DNA of 48,894 bases. It comes from Streptosporangium minutum. GTDB taxonomy: Bacteria > Actinomycetota > Actinomycetes > Streptosporangiales > Streptosporangiaceae. The first letter of the stretch is position 1, and every line of letters starts with the position of its first letter. The notes beneath the pieces were generated by a model. It did not search any database. It was not told where the DNA came from and worked only from the letters and a program-made list of their open reading frames with translations. The DNA lies in contig NZ_NGFP01000037.1 of the NCBI RefSeq assembly GCF_002149035.1, positions 1 through 48,894 on the forward strand, in the 5' to 3' direction. Below are positions 1 to 7,250 of this stretch, piece by piece. The translations under genes and the position numbers were made by a program.

Positions 1-318
1 GGGGGAGGCCACGTACCAGGACTGGAACTTGGTCCCGCCGCCCTGGGAGTTCTCGGAGATGCCGACCTGCTTGGCGGCGAGGACCAGGACCTGCGCGGCG
101 GTGACCTTGGGCAGGCCCTCGGCCGCGGCCTGGAGGGGGGTCTTGTTCGCGTTGACCGGCTGGGCGACCTCGGCGGGGGAGGGGTTGAGGTGGCTCTGCC
201 CGGGGGTGTCCGCCAGGGCGGAGGGGACCGCTACGAGGCTGCCGCCGAGGGCGATGGAGGCGCCCAGGACGAGGTGGGTCAGGTGACGGGTCTTGGGGGT
301 GAGGCGGTTCTTGGCCAT
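1..318 (-). CDS. Secreted protein, probable CHAP-type cell-wall hydrolase (5' part only)
   Basis: The gene runs off the left window edge; 106 codons are visible from an ATG at 318. An AAGGAG ribosome binding site lies about 11 bases upstream. The N-terminus has a basic head (MAKNRLTPKTRH), a hydrophobic stretch and a cleavable-looking AxA site (SALADTP), so the protein is probably secreted. The mature part continues with VLVLAAKQVGISENSQGGGT and KFQSWY. In my knowledge of actinobacterial proteins this type of stretch opens CHAP/amidase-like peptidoglycan hydrolase domains, but the catalytic Cys and His are not in the window. The leader RNA carries a c-di-AMP riboswitch, a common arrangement for wall-hydrolase genes in actinomycetes, which supports the call. 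Secretion is well supported; the exact hydrolase class is inferred. Confidence 0.7.
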   Translation of the reverse strand, partial: MAKNRLTPKTRHLTHLVLGASIALGGSLVAVPSALADTPGQSHLNPSPAEVAQPVNANKTPLQAAAEGLPKVTAAQVLVLAAKQVGISENSQGGGTKFQSWYVASP

Positions 319-344
319 GCGGGGGTGTGACTCCTTGCTTCGCT

Positions 345-472
345 TCTCATTCCGCCTACCGGGTTAGCTGACGGGTTCGGGCTGGGAAGTGCCCTACGGC
401 GCGCGGAGGCGCCGATTCACCCCAAGAACGGTGGTTCCCCGGTTCCGCGGGATTCGCGGATTCGGCGGCCGT
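345..472 (-). promoter_or_regulatory. c-di-AMP riboswitch (ydaO/yuaA family)
   Basis: On the minus strand the leader shows the conserved ydaO-family blocks in order: GCCGAATCC near 470-460, GGGGAACCAC, GGGTGAATC, a GGGCAC...GCCC hairpin, then GAACCCGTCAGCTAACCC (about 361-378) and GGTAGGCGG. The last block can pair with the initial CCGCC to close the P1 helix. The start codon is at 318, about 27 bases past the element, and the gene's ribosome binding site lies between. In this family c-di-AMP binding usually lowers expression of wall-hydrolase genes. The boundaries are read by eye and may be off by about 10 bases. Confidence 0.9.
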
Positions 473-847
473 GATCACCGGGCGGAGCGATCCGCTTGGG
501 TGCAGCACGGTCGGGCAATGTGTTGGCAATGCGTAGGACTGGTTGGTCCTAGGCGTTCACCAGGAATGAGTAGAAGCTACGTGAACCGGACAAACGATTA
601 CAAGTCCGGCACATTGCCCTGACTTGGGAATACGTCTGAATCGAGGGGGAAGACTTGGCCGCACCCAAGATCCCCGGCGAGGCGTCCGGCGGCTGGTGGG
701 CGGCCGGAAACGCCTGCGGGGCAGGCGTTCCCGGGCGCCGGCGTCGGCGGGGAGCCGCCGGGCCGGCCCTTCCCCGTCCCCGGATTTCGCCATCATCGTA
801 GATCTTTTGTCTTGACCCGGTTTTACCTGCGAAAACACCTGATTTGA
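473..847. other. Intergenic region upstream of the riboswitch gene
   Basis: No convincing gene was found here; the short frames lack good starts and recognisable products. It holds two small inverted repeats, TAGGAC...GTCCTA (534-551) and CCGGAC...GTCCGG (586-609). These could be operators or part of the promoter driving the riboswitch transcript, but no clear -35/-10 pair was identified. A hairpin at 709-729 is listed separately. Confidence 0.5.
709..729 (-). terminator. Hairpin downstream of the SDR-tetR operon
   Basis: There is a perfect 9-bp stem, AACGCCTGC / GCAGGCGTT, with a 3-base loop. It lies about 120 bases beyond the stop codon of the TetR gene in the direction of transcription. 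There is no U-run after it, which is usual for high-GC actinomycete terminators. Because it is symmetric it could act in either direction. Confidence 0.5.
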
Positions 848-1426
848 TCAGGTAGTGGCTGTGGACCAGGCGTGGATCAGCGGCAGCAGCACCCGGTCGA
901 CCGTCTCCTCGGCGAAGGCGCCGTCCAGCGGCTCTCCGGTGATGAGGAGCCGGTGCCAGACCAGGGCCTCGGTGACCTTCCTGATCTCGCCGGGGTCCGC
1001 CCCGCCCGGCAGCTCGCCCCGCTCGCGGGCGCGGTCGAGGAGCGGGACGGTGCCGGTGATGTCGGGGCGCGGCACGTTCGCGCGCAGGGCGGCCGCCAGG
1101 CCGGGGGCGGTGAGCAGGGCGGGGACCAGCGCGAAGACCAGGCCGCGCTGCTGCTCCAGGGTCCGGCAGAATCCGGCCACCACCGCCACGAGGTCGCCGC
1201 GCATCGACCCCGTGTCGGGCGGGGGTGCGACGTCGATCTCCAGATGGTTGCAGACCAGGTCCACGACCAGGGCCTCCTTGCCCGGCCAGCGGCGGTAGAT
1301 CGTGGCCTTGCTCGCGCTGGCGCGCTTGGCGATCTGGTCGACGGACATGCGGTCGAATCCGACCTCGGAGAGCAGTTCCATGGTCGCGTCGAGAATCGCC
1401 CGCTCTCGCCTGGGGTCGAGCCGCAA
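848..1426 (-). CDS. TetR/AcrR-family transcriptional repressor
   Basis: The protein has 192 residues. The N-terminal helix-turn-helix (about residues 8-53) carries the typical pattern AILDATMELLSEVGFDRMSV ... IAKRASASKATIYRRW. The C-terminal ligand-binding part (about 75-190) is of the TetR_C type common in actinomycetes. The start is taken as a TTG at 1426, five codons after an in-frame TAG that is the stop of the upstream SDR gene, with GGAGG four bases before it; no ATG is available until MELLSEV. The 15-base gap to the SDR gene implies one operon. The palindrome at 2357-2379 in front of that operon is the likely operator, so the protein would repress itself and the SDR gene. Its inducer cannot be told from sequence. 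Confidence 0.9.
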   Translation of the reverse strand: MRLDPRRERAILDATMELLSEVGFDRMSVDQIAKRASASKATIYRRWPGKEALVVDLVCNHLEIDVAPPPDTGSMRGDLVAVVAGFCRTLEQQRGLVFALVPALLTAPGLAAALRANVPRPDITGTVPLLDRARERGELPGGADPGEIRKVTEALVWHRLLITGEPLDGAFAEETVDRVLLPLIHAWSTATT

Positions 1427-1441
1427 GATGCCTCCGGTGGG

Positions 1442-2314
1442 CTACGAGTGCTGTGTGATCGTCTCGAATCGTACGCCTGTGAGCTCCTCCGACGTCTCCC
1501 ACAGCCGCCGGGCCACGGTCTCGTCCAGCGCCTTGGGCGAGGGGGCCAGCGTCTTCGGGCCGGGGCCGATGAACTGGCCTCCGGTCACCTCGGGAGAGGT
1601 GGCGGCGTAGAGGGAGGGGACCGCGCCACTGTCGGGGGACTGGAGCGCCAGCCGCATGAGGGCGTTGGCCGGCCGGGTGAGCACGCCCAGTTTCATGATG
1701 CCGGTGGCCGTGGCGCCGGGGTGGGTGGCCAGGCTGAGCAGCCGTCCCCCCGCCCGGCGCTGCAGCTCCAGCGTGAACAGCAGGTTGGCCAGCTTCGATC
1801 TGCCGTAGGCCGAGAACCGTCCGTACCGGCGTTCGAGCCCCAGGTCGTCGAAGTCGATTCTGCCCAGGCTGTGCGCGTCGCTGGAGACCGTGACGACCCG
1901 GGCGCCCGGCCTGGCGAGCAGGTGGGGCAGCAGCAGCCCGGTCAGCGCGAAGTGGCCCAGGTGGTTGGTGCCGAACTGCATCTCGAAGCCGTCGGCGGTG
2001 GTCCGCCGGGGAATCATGCCGATTCCTGCATTGTTGACCAATATGTCGATCGGCCCGTCGAAGGCGGCCGCGAATCCCCGCACCGAGCCCAGGTCGGCCA
2101 GATCCAGCGCTCTCAGTTCGATCCGCGCGCCCGGCGTCTCCGCCCGGATCGCCCGCACCGCCGCCTCCCCTCTGGCGAGGTCGCGCGCGGTCATGATCAC
2201 CCGGGCGCCGCGCCCGGCCAGCCGTGACGCGGTCGGAAGCCCGATGCCGCCGTTGGCGCCGGTGACCACCGCGGTGGAACCGGTCAGGTCGGGGATGTCG
2301 TCCGGAGTCCACAT
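1442..2314 (-). CDS. Short-chain dehydrogenase/reductase (SDR)
   Basis: The protein has 290 residues in the size range of classical/WW-oxidoreductase-like SDRs. The Rossmann nucleotide-binding motif is TGANGGIG near residues 18-25, followed by the structural NNAG motif (ILVNNAGIG, about 95). The active site Ser is in VSSDAHS and the YxxxK pair is in [11 protein letters not shown] (about 168-175). It should oxidise or reduce a small alcohol/carbonyl substrate with NAD(P)(H) in the cytoplasm; the substrate is not predictable. The start is the ATG at 2314, because a GAGGAG ribosome binding site lies 7 bases upstream; the frame stays open further upstream but without a Shine-Dalgarno. It is the first gene of an operon with the TetR gene. 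Such SDR-TetR pairs usually form a self-contained response unit to a xenobiotic or metabolite. Confidence 0.93.
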   Translation of the reverse strand: MWTPDDIPDLTGSTAVVTGANGGIGLPTASRLAGRGARVIMTARDLARGEAAVRAIRAETPGARIELRALDLADLGSVRGFAAAFDGPIDILVNNAGIGMIPRRTTADGFEMQFGTNHLGHFALTGLLLPHLLARPGARVVTVSSDAHSLGRIDFDDLGLERRYGRFSAYGRSKLANLLFTLELQRRAGGRLLSLATHPGATATGIMKLGVLTRPANALMRLALQSPDSGAVPSLYAATSPEVTGGQFIGPGPKTLAPSPKALDETVARRLWETSEELTGVRFETITQHS

Positions 2315-2356
2315 GGCCTGTCTCCTCTGAGGTGTGCGGTCGGGATGTGGGGTGTG

Positions 2357-2379
2357 GTGTACGAAACCGTTTCGTACAC
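2357..2379. promoter_or_regulatory. TetR-type operator palindrome
   Basis: There is a perfect inverted repeat with arms GTGTACGAAAC and GTTTCGTACAC around one central base. TACGAAAC/GTTTCGTA arms are typical of TetR-family operators. It lies 42 bases upstream of the SDR start and within the 165-base divergent region shared with the + strand glycosyltransferase gene, so it may affect both directions. Confidence 0.8.
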
Positions 2380-2479
2380 TACGGTAGATCGTTCCGCGCC
2401 GGGCGCGCAAGTGGGCGTATTCGGGTGTTCACCCGCAGTTCCTGGACGTGTAAGACATCCGGGTTACGGTGAGGCGGTC

Positions 2480-3529
2480 GTGAACGGGTCATCGCCCGGC
2501 GTGGAGAACGGTCGAGACCACGCGCGGGAGCAGTGTTCGGCCGTCGCCTGGGTGGAGTCCCCGCTGCAGATGCTCTGCGCCGTGGAGGCCCACCACGCCG
2601 GACTGCTCGGCGCCCACACCCGGGTGCTGCCCCGCGCCGGCCTGCGCCCGCTCGTCGTCACCCGCCGCGAGATCTCCCGGCTCGGCCTCCCCGGCGGCCT
2701 GGAACTGGCCACGCCCGAGCCCGAGATGCCCAGGCCTCGCCGGGGCACGACCTGGGTGGTCGGGGACGCCTTCTCCGGCAAGGTGCAGCTCGGCTGGCTG
2801 ACCGCCCTGCCGGGACGTATCGTGATCGTCGACGACGGCCTGGCGACCATCAGGCTCCTGGAACTGCTCACCGGGCGGATCCGGACGCCGCTGCTACGGG
2901 CCCGCGCCACGGCCGGCCCGCTCGGGGCCGGGCTCAGGAGCGCGCTGGGAACGGCGGCCGGCCTGCGGCTGCGCGCCGCCGCCCGATCCGGCCGGCTGTC
3001 GATCTTCACGGCGCTGCCCGTCCCCGCCGAGCTGGCGCGGGCCGTACGGGACAGGGGCGCGGAGCTGGTCACCCACGACTTCGCCTGGCTGCGGTCGCAG
3101 CCCCTGCGCGGGCCCCGGCCCGAGGAGCGCACCGTCGTGCTCGGCACCTCGCTGGTCCGCAACGGCCTGATCCACCGCGACCGTTACTTCACCTGGCTGG
3201 CCGGGCTCGGCTCGTCCGGGCCGGTCGCGTACTTCCCGCACCGCAGGGAGGACCCTCGCGATCTCGCCCGGGTCGGGGAACAGCCCGGGATCACCGTCTA
3301 CGACGGCGGGATCCCCGCCGAGATGACCCTGCGCGGACTCGCCGCCGAACAGCGGGTGCTGAGCCTGCCGTCCACCGCGGTCACCTCCCTGCGGGTCCTG
3401 CTCTCGGCCCGGGGCGTGGCCGTGGAGACGGTGGACGTCCCCGAGGAGTGGTGGACCGCCCAGGCGGCCCCCTCACTCCGTTCCCACCTGTCGATGTTCG
3501 CCCATCACGACACTGGAGCTACAGCGTGA
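2480..3529 (+). CDS. Putative polysialyltransferase-like glycosyltransferase
   Basis: The product has about 349 residues if it starts at the GTG at 2480; the frame is open back to 2345 but that part looks non-coding and overlaps the operator. The protein opens with AVAWVESPLQMLCAVEAH, an N-terminal strand-helix resembling the ESPLQ-type start of the polysialyltransferase/GT52-like group, and later has VVLGTSLVRNGL and the conserved-looking LSLPSTAVTSL. No transmembrane helix is apparent. It overlaps the next gene by 4 bases (GTGA) and lies near a CMP-nonulosonate pathway, so a role in transferring a nonulosonic acid or related sugar to a surface glycan is likely. The family call is from motif likeness only. 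Confidence 0.55.
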   Translation: MNGSSPGVENGRDHAREQCSAVAWVESPLQMLCAVEAHHAGLLGAHTRVLPRAGLRPLVVTRREISRLGLPGGLELATPEPEMPRPRRGTTWVVGDAFSGKVQLGWLTALPGRIVIVDDGLATIRLLELLTGRIRTPLLRARATAGPLGAGLRSALGTAAGLRLRAAARSGRLSIFTALPVPAELARAVRDRGAELVTHDFAWLRSQPLRGPRPEERTVVLGTSLVRNGLIHRDRYFTWLAGLGSSGPVAYFPHRREDPRDLARVGEQPGITVYDGGIPAEMTLRGLAAEQRVLSLPSTAVTSLRVLLSARGVAVETVDVPEEWWTAQAAPSLRSHLSMFAHHDTGATA

Positions 3530-4728
3530 AGGTCCTGGCCGTGGCCGACTCGGACTCCTACCTGAAATGGGCCGCCCACCTGCTCGGGGACCTGCCGTCG
3601 AGCTGTACGGCGGAGCTGACGGTGATCCGTACGCCCATCACGCCCTCCCCGGCCCAGATCCACGCGGCCGTGGCGGGGGCGGCAGCCGATCCGCCCGTGC
3701 TGTCGGCCCGTGCGCTGCGCCGGGCCGCCGAACGGTTCAGGCCGGACGTGGTGCTCGTCGCCTGCACCGGGCCCGTGGTGGACGTGCTGGTCAGCGAGGT
3801 GCTCGCCGGTCTGAGGCCGAGACCGGTGTTCATCTCCGGGCTGCCGGGGATCTCCATCCCGGCGACCGAGAAGGCGTGGGTGTTCCGCAGCGGATGCGAC
3901 CTGTTCGTCCTGCACAGCCGGCGGGAGGTCGAGGAGTTCTCGGCGATCGGCCGGGAACTGGGCGGAGGCGGGGCGGTGGGCCTGACCCGGCTGCCGTTCC
4001 TCCACGGCGGCGAGGAGGTCCCCGCCACCGGCCCGCGCGACCGGGTGGTGTTCGCGACCCAGGCCAAGGTGCCCAGGCGCAGGGAGGAGCGCGAGCGGAT
4101 CCTGCTCGCGCTGGCCGAGCTGGCCGGGCGGCGGCCCGACCTCGACGTGGTGGTCAAGCTCCGTGCCCTGGACACCGAGCGGCAGACCCACAACGAGCGC
4201 CACCACTACCAGCGCCTGTGGCAGTCGCTGGCCGACGACGGCCGGGTCCGTCCCGGCGCCGTGCGGTTCGCCGTGGGGCCCATGCACGAGCACCTGGCCC
4301 ACGCGGCCGGATTCGTCACGGTCAGCTCGACCGCCGCGCTGGAGGCGATCGCCCGGTCGGTGCCCCTGCTGGTGCTGTCGGACTTCGGGGTCAGCGCCGA
4401 GATGATCAACCTGGTCTTCGAGGACAGCGGCCTGCTCGGCACGCTGGACGACCTGTCCGGGAGCCGCTTCCGTACCCCGGACGAGGCCTGGTGCCAGGCC
4501 AACTACTTTCACCGGCGCGGGGAGAGCGACTGGGTGTCCCACATGGTCACGCTGGTCGCCCAGGTCCGTGCGGGACGCCGGGCCCCGGCCCGGTCGCTGC
4601 TCGACGGCCCGCAGCACGCCGCCGCCCGGCGGCGCGCCCGCCTGCGGGTCGAGGTCCCGCCCAACGTGCTGCGCGTCGGTTACCGGGCCAAGCGCCGGAT
4701 GCGCCGCTACCTCAAGGCGCTGGGCTGA
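3526..4728 (+). CDS. DUF6716-type putative glycosyltransferase
   Basis: The product has 400 residues, starting with GTG at 3526 inside the stop of the previous gene, so the two are translationally coupled. The N-terminus VKVLAVADSDSYLKWA and the layout match, from memory, an actinobacterial family annotated as DUF6716 putative glycosyltransferase, usually found beside sialic-acid synthase genes. A GT-B-like arrangement is suggested by an N-terminal Rossmann-type half with SGLPGISIP and a C-terminal half with VVFATQAKVPRRREER, FAVGPMHEHLAHAAGFVTVS and SSTAALEAIARSVPLLVLSD. The last resembles nucleotide-sugar binding sites of CDP/CMP-using enzymes. The C-terminal 60 residues are very basic. Substrate and acceptor are unknown. 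Confidence 0.65.
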   Translation: MKVLAVADSDSYLKWAAHLLGDLPSSCTAELTVIRTPITPSPAQIHAAVAGAAADPPVLSARALRRAAERFRPDVVLVACTGPVVDVLVSEVLAGLRPRPVFISGLPGISIPATEKAWVFRSGCDLFVLHSRREVEEFSAIGRELGGGGAVGLTRLPFLHGGEEVPATGPRDRVVFATQAKVPRRREERERILLALAELAGRRPDLDVVVKLRALDTERQTHNERHHYQRLWQSLADDGRVRPGAVRFAVGPMHEHLAHAAGFVTVSSTAALEAIARSVPLLVLSDFGVSAEMINLVFEDSGLLGTLDDLSGSRFRTPDEAWCQANYFHRRGESDWVSHMVTLVAQVRAGRRAPARSLLDGPQHAAARRRARLRVEVPPNVLRVGYRAKRRMRRYLKALG

Positions 4729-5024
4729 CGGACTCGCACGTGGTCGGAAACGCCCGTGACGCCGGGCTGTCCGGCCAGCTTGTCCACCCGCCGCGTCAAT
4801 GCCGCTCTCCGGGCCGGCCGGATCGCTTGGTACCGGTCTCGTCGCCGACGGTCCAGGCGCGAGATCGGGCCTTTCGGCGTGCGGAAGTACGTCGTCAGGC
4901 CGGCGGGCCCGCCGATCGCGGGGGTGATCCTGCTCGACACGGCATCCAGGCTCCGCCGCCATCTGGCGGTTGCGGACTGCGAAACTCGACAGTACTTACA
5001 GTAATGGTATAGTCACATTTCGTT
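4729..5024. other. Intergenic region before the prenyl transferase gene
   Basis: No supported gene was found; short frames on both strands have no recognisable product or good ribosome binding site. Its right end becomes markedly AT-rich and carries the promoter described at 4986-5013. Confidence 0.5.
4986..5013 (+). promoter_or_regulatory. Sigma-70-type promoter, probably giving a leaderless mRNA
   Basis: A TCGACA -35 (4986-4991) and TATAGT -10 (5008-5013) are separated by 16 bases. The ATG of the next gene is at 5025, so transcription would begin only about 0-6 bases ahead of it. No Shine-Dalgarno lies in CACATTTCGTT. Together this suggests a leaderless transcript. Confidence 0.65.
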
Positions 5025-5762
5025 ATGGAAATTATCAGCGGACTGCCGCGTCACGTGGCTTGTGTGATGGACGGGAACGGGCGGTGGGCCGCGCAGCGCT
5101 CGCTGTCGCGCACCGCAGGCCACGAGGCGGCGGAGGCCGCCGTGATCGACGTCATCGAGGCGGCACGCTCGGCCGGTATCACCTGGCTAAGCCTGTACGC
5201 CTTCTCCACCGAGAACTGGCGGAGGCCGGCGGGCGAGGTCGACATCCTGATGAGGCTCGTGCGCCGGACCATCCGCAAGCACGCACCGGCGTTGCACGCG
5301 CGAGGTGTCCGGTGCAGGTTCCTGGGCATGGCCGATCCGCGGATCCCCCCATCGCTGGCTCAGGACATCACCGATCTGATGACGCTTACCAGTGACAACA
5401 GGCAAATGACGCTGACGATCGCCTTCGACCACGGGGGACGTCGCGACATCGTGGAAGCCGCCCGTTCGCTGATCCGCGCCGCCGTACCCGCCGAGCAGGT
5501 CACCGAGGCCACCTTCGCTCGGCATCTCCCCTACTCCGACACACCGGATGTGGACCTGGTCATTCGTACCTCTGGAGAGCAACGGATCTCCAATTTCATG
5601 CTCTGGCAAGTGGCCTACGCCGAATGGGTCTTCCCGCAGGTGCTGTGGCCCGACTTTCGCGCGACCCACCTCTGGGAATGCCTTGACGCCTACCGGCGGC
5701 GCCAGCGCCGATTCGGCGATGTCCGCCAGCCGACCGCCACGACGGGAGAGGGACTTCGATGA
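5025..5762 (+). CDS. uppS: Cis-prenyl (undecaprenyl-type) diphosphate synthase
   Basis: The product has 245 residues, the usual length of the isoprenyl transferase (UppS) family. Conserved region I, VMDGNGRWA, contains the catalytic Asp and phosphate-binding Gly-Arg. The region with AFSTENWRRP follows, then DVDLVIRTSGEQRISNFMLW with the RxSGExRxSNF pyrophosphate-binding motif and YAEWVFPQVLWPDF near the C-terminus. It condenses isopentenyl diphosphate onto an allylic primer in cis; chain length cannot be read directly. It overlaps the next gene by ATGA and is read from a probably leaderless message. The essential housekeeping uppS of actinomycetes usually sits near recO/era, so this is probably a second, specialised copy. 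It is flanked by glycan genes, so it could instead make a dedicated lipid carrier. Confidence 0.92.
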   Translation: MEIISGLPRHVACVMDGNGRWAAQRSLSRTAGHEAAEAAVIDVIEAARSAGITWLSLYAFSTENWRRPAGEVDILMRLVRRTIRKHAPALHARGVRCRFLGMADPRIPPSLAQDITDLMTLTSDNRQMTLTIAFDHGGRRDIVEAARSLIRAAVPAEQVTEATFARHLPYSDTPDVDLVIRTSGEQRISNFMLWQVAYAEWVFPQVLWPDFRATHLWECLDAYRRRQRRFGDVRQPTATTGEGLR

Positions 5763-7177
5763 ACCAGACCACCGCAGAGGAGACCGTCGACGTCTTCGGG
5801 CCGAACTCGATGCTGCGCCGACTCGCCAACGAGGCACGCTGGGGCCTTGCGGTGACCCGCGCCACGGTTCTGGAAGCCGCGCATCCGCAGATCGGCGCGG
5901 CGTTGATCGGAAACTCGACGTTCGTGACGCATCCATGGCGGCGTCTGCGCAACACCGTGGTGAGCACGCAGCGGATGCTCGACCCGGACCGGCATGTTCG
6001 CAGCCGGGAGGCGGCTCGTCTCAACCGCATGCATGCCCGCATCTCGGGCACCGACCCGCAAGGCCGCCGCTACGACGCGATGGACGCAGAAGCACGTGCC
6101 TGGGTGGTGGCGACCCTGTTCGAGTCGGCGGTGGCGATGTATCGGCTGGGCGGTGAGTCGCTCGATGGGCCCACGATGGAACAGCTCTACACCGAGTTCC
6201 GGACGCTCCTGGCCCTGCTCGAGGGCAACAGCGACCAGATCCCCGCGACGTTGCAGGAGTTCTGGCCCTACTACGATGACATGATCGACCATCGCCTGGA
6301 GAGCACCGAGGCGGTGCGCGTCATCCTCTACCGGCTCTTCGCCAATGTGCCCGCGCCGCCCCTGCTGCGCAGCCATCCCGCGGTGTGGGCCGCGGGCCGG
6401 GCCGTGGCAGGCCCTGTGGCCGCCGCGGTCACCATCGCGTCGCTGCCGGAATCCTTCTGCCGACGTGTCGCCCTGCCTGACCTTCCAGGGGCGCGGGCGC
6501 TCATGCACGGGGCCTACCTGACCACCGGATTCGCCACCCGCCTGCTTCCGAACAGCTGGATGCATATCGGCTCGTTCATGAGCCTGCTGGATTCCGACCA
6601 CGCCGGTGGTCCTGGACCATGGGAGGACGTACGCCGCAAGGCCGGCCAGGCCGCGGCCATGCTCAGACTCCTCACTCCGGCTCCCGACGAGGTCAATCAA
6701 GCCACACGCTCGGCCGACCAGTTCTTCGCCGAGGTCCTTGACCAGACCGGCGACGGCTACCTCGCCTGGCCCGACCTGGCCGCCATGGCCAGAGAGATCG
6801 CCACCCGGCTCGACCTGGACGAACAGGCCGAGGAGCGGCTTTACAACGCCTACGCCGCCTGGTGGCGGGAGTTGCAAACCAATCTCGACGCCGACGGCGA
6901 CGGACGCGTCACGCGCCAGGAATACGCCGCCTCAGCTGCCTCTCTGCCCAGCTTCGGACTGGTCAAGGTCGCCGACGTGCTGTTCGATGTCACCGACGTC
7001 GACGAGGACCAGACGATCGACGCCCAGGAGTATCAGATGTTGTTCCGCACGGCCTTCCACCGCGATCTGTTGACCGGCAGAGGCGACGGCTACTCGCGCA
7101 GCGCTTTCGTCAGGCAGTTCCTGTCCTTTATGTCCGGACAGCAGCACTCAGTCGCCTATAACTCACTCCTATCCTAG
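5759..7177 (+). CDS. MpaB/DUF2236-family oxygenase fused to an EF-hand domain
   Basis: The product has 472 residues. The N-terminal part (about 1-290) shows the hallmarks of the MpaB/latex-clearing-protein-like family (DUF2236): LEAAHPQIGAALIGNSTF, a basic RRLRNTVVST, the conserved LNRMHARISG with His near 92, and WVVATLFESAV. Family members bind heme b, and fungal MpaB cleaves an internal double bond of a prenyl side chain. The C-terminal part (about 320-440) has EF-hand loops: DQTGDGYLAWPD, a canonical DADGDGRVTRQE and DVDEDQTIDAQE, so calcium binding is likely. Translation is coupled to the cis-prenyl transferase by an ATGA overlap, which suggests its substrate is the polyprenyl product. 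No signal peptide or clear membrane anchor was seen. The family call is good; the reaction is inferred. Confidence 0.8.
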   Translation: MNQTTAEETVDVFGPNSMLRRLANEARWGLAVTRATVLEAAHPQIGAALIGNSTFVTHPWRRLRNTVVSTQRMLDPDRHVRSREAARLNRMHARISGTDPQGRRYDAMDAEARAWVVATLFESAVAMYRLGGESLDGPTMEQLYTEFRTLLALLEGNSDQIPATLQEFWPYYDDMIDHRLESTEAVRVILYRLFANVPAPPLLRSHPAVWAAGRAVAGPVAAAVTIASLPESFCRRVALPDLPGARALMHGAYLTTGFATRLLPNSWMHIGSFMSLLDSDHAGGPGPWEDVRRKAGQAAAMLRLLTPAPDEVNQATRSADQFFAEVLDQTGDGYLAWPDLAAMAREIATRLDLDEQAEERLYNAYAAWWRELQTNLDADGDGRVTRQEYAASAASLPSFGLVKVADVLFDVTDVDEDQTIDAQEYQMLFRTAFHRDLLTGRGDGYSRSAFVRQFLSFMSGQQHSVAYNSLLS

Positions 7178-7250
7178 CTAGTGCTGCATTCCTTAAAGGA
7201 TGTACACAAAACGGCGTTGGCCTTCCCTGAAACGGCCTACGACGTACAGG

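Noticed and set aside
389-622. Short + strand ORF over the riboswitch
   Set aside because: It lies antisense to the conserved ydaO blocks and has no recognisable product or ribosome binding site.
4707-5004. Short ORFs on both strands between the DUF6716 gene and the prenyl transferase gene
   Set aside because: They overlap each other, are Arg-rich as expected from random GC-rich frames, and have no family likeness or start signal.
7178-7250. Possible IS end or terminator in the convergent gap (CTAGCTAG, TCCTTAAAGGA)
   Set aside because: The symmetric elements are short and no matching second end or stable hairpin was found.
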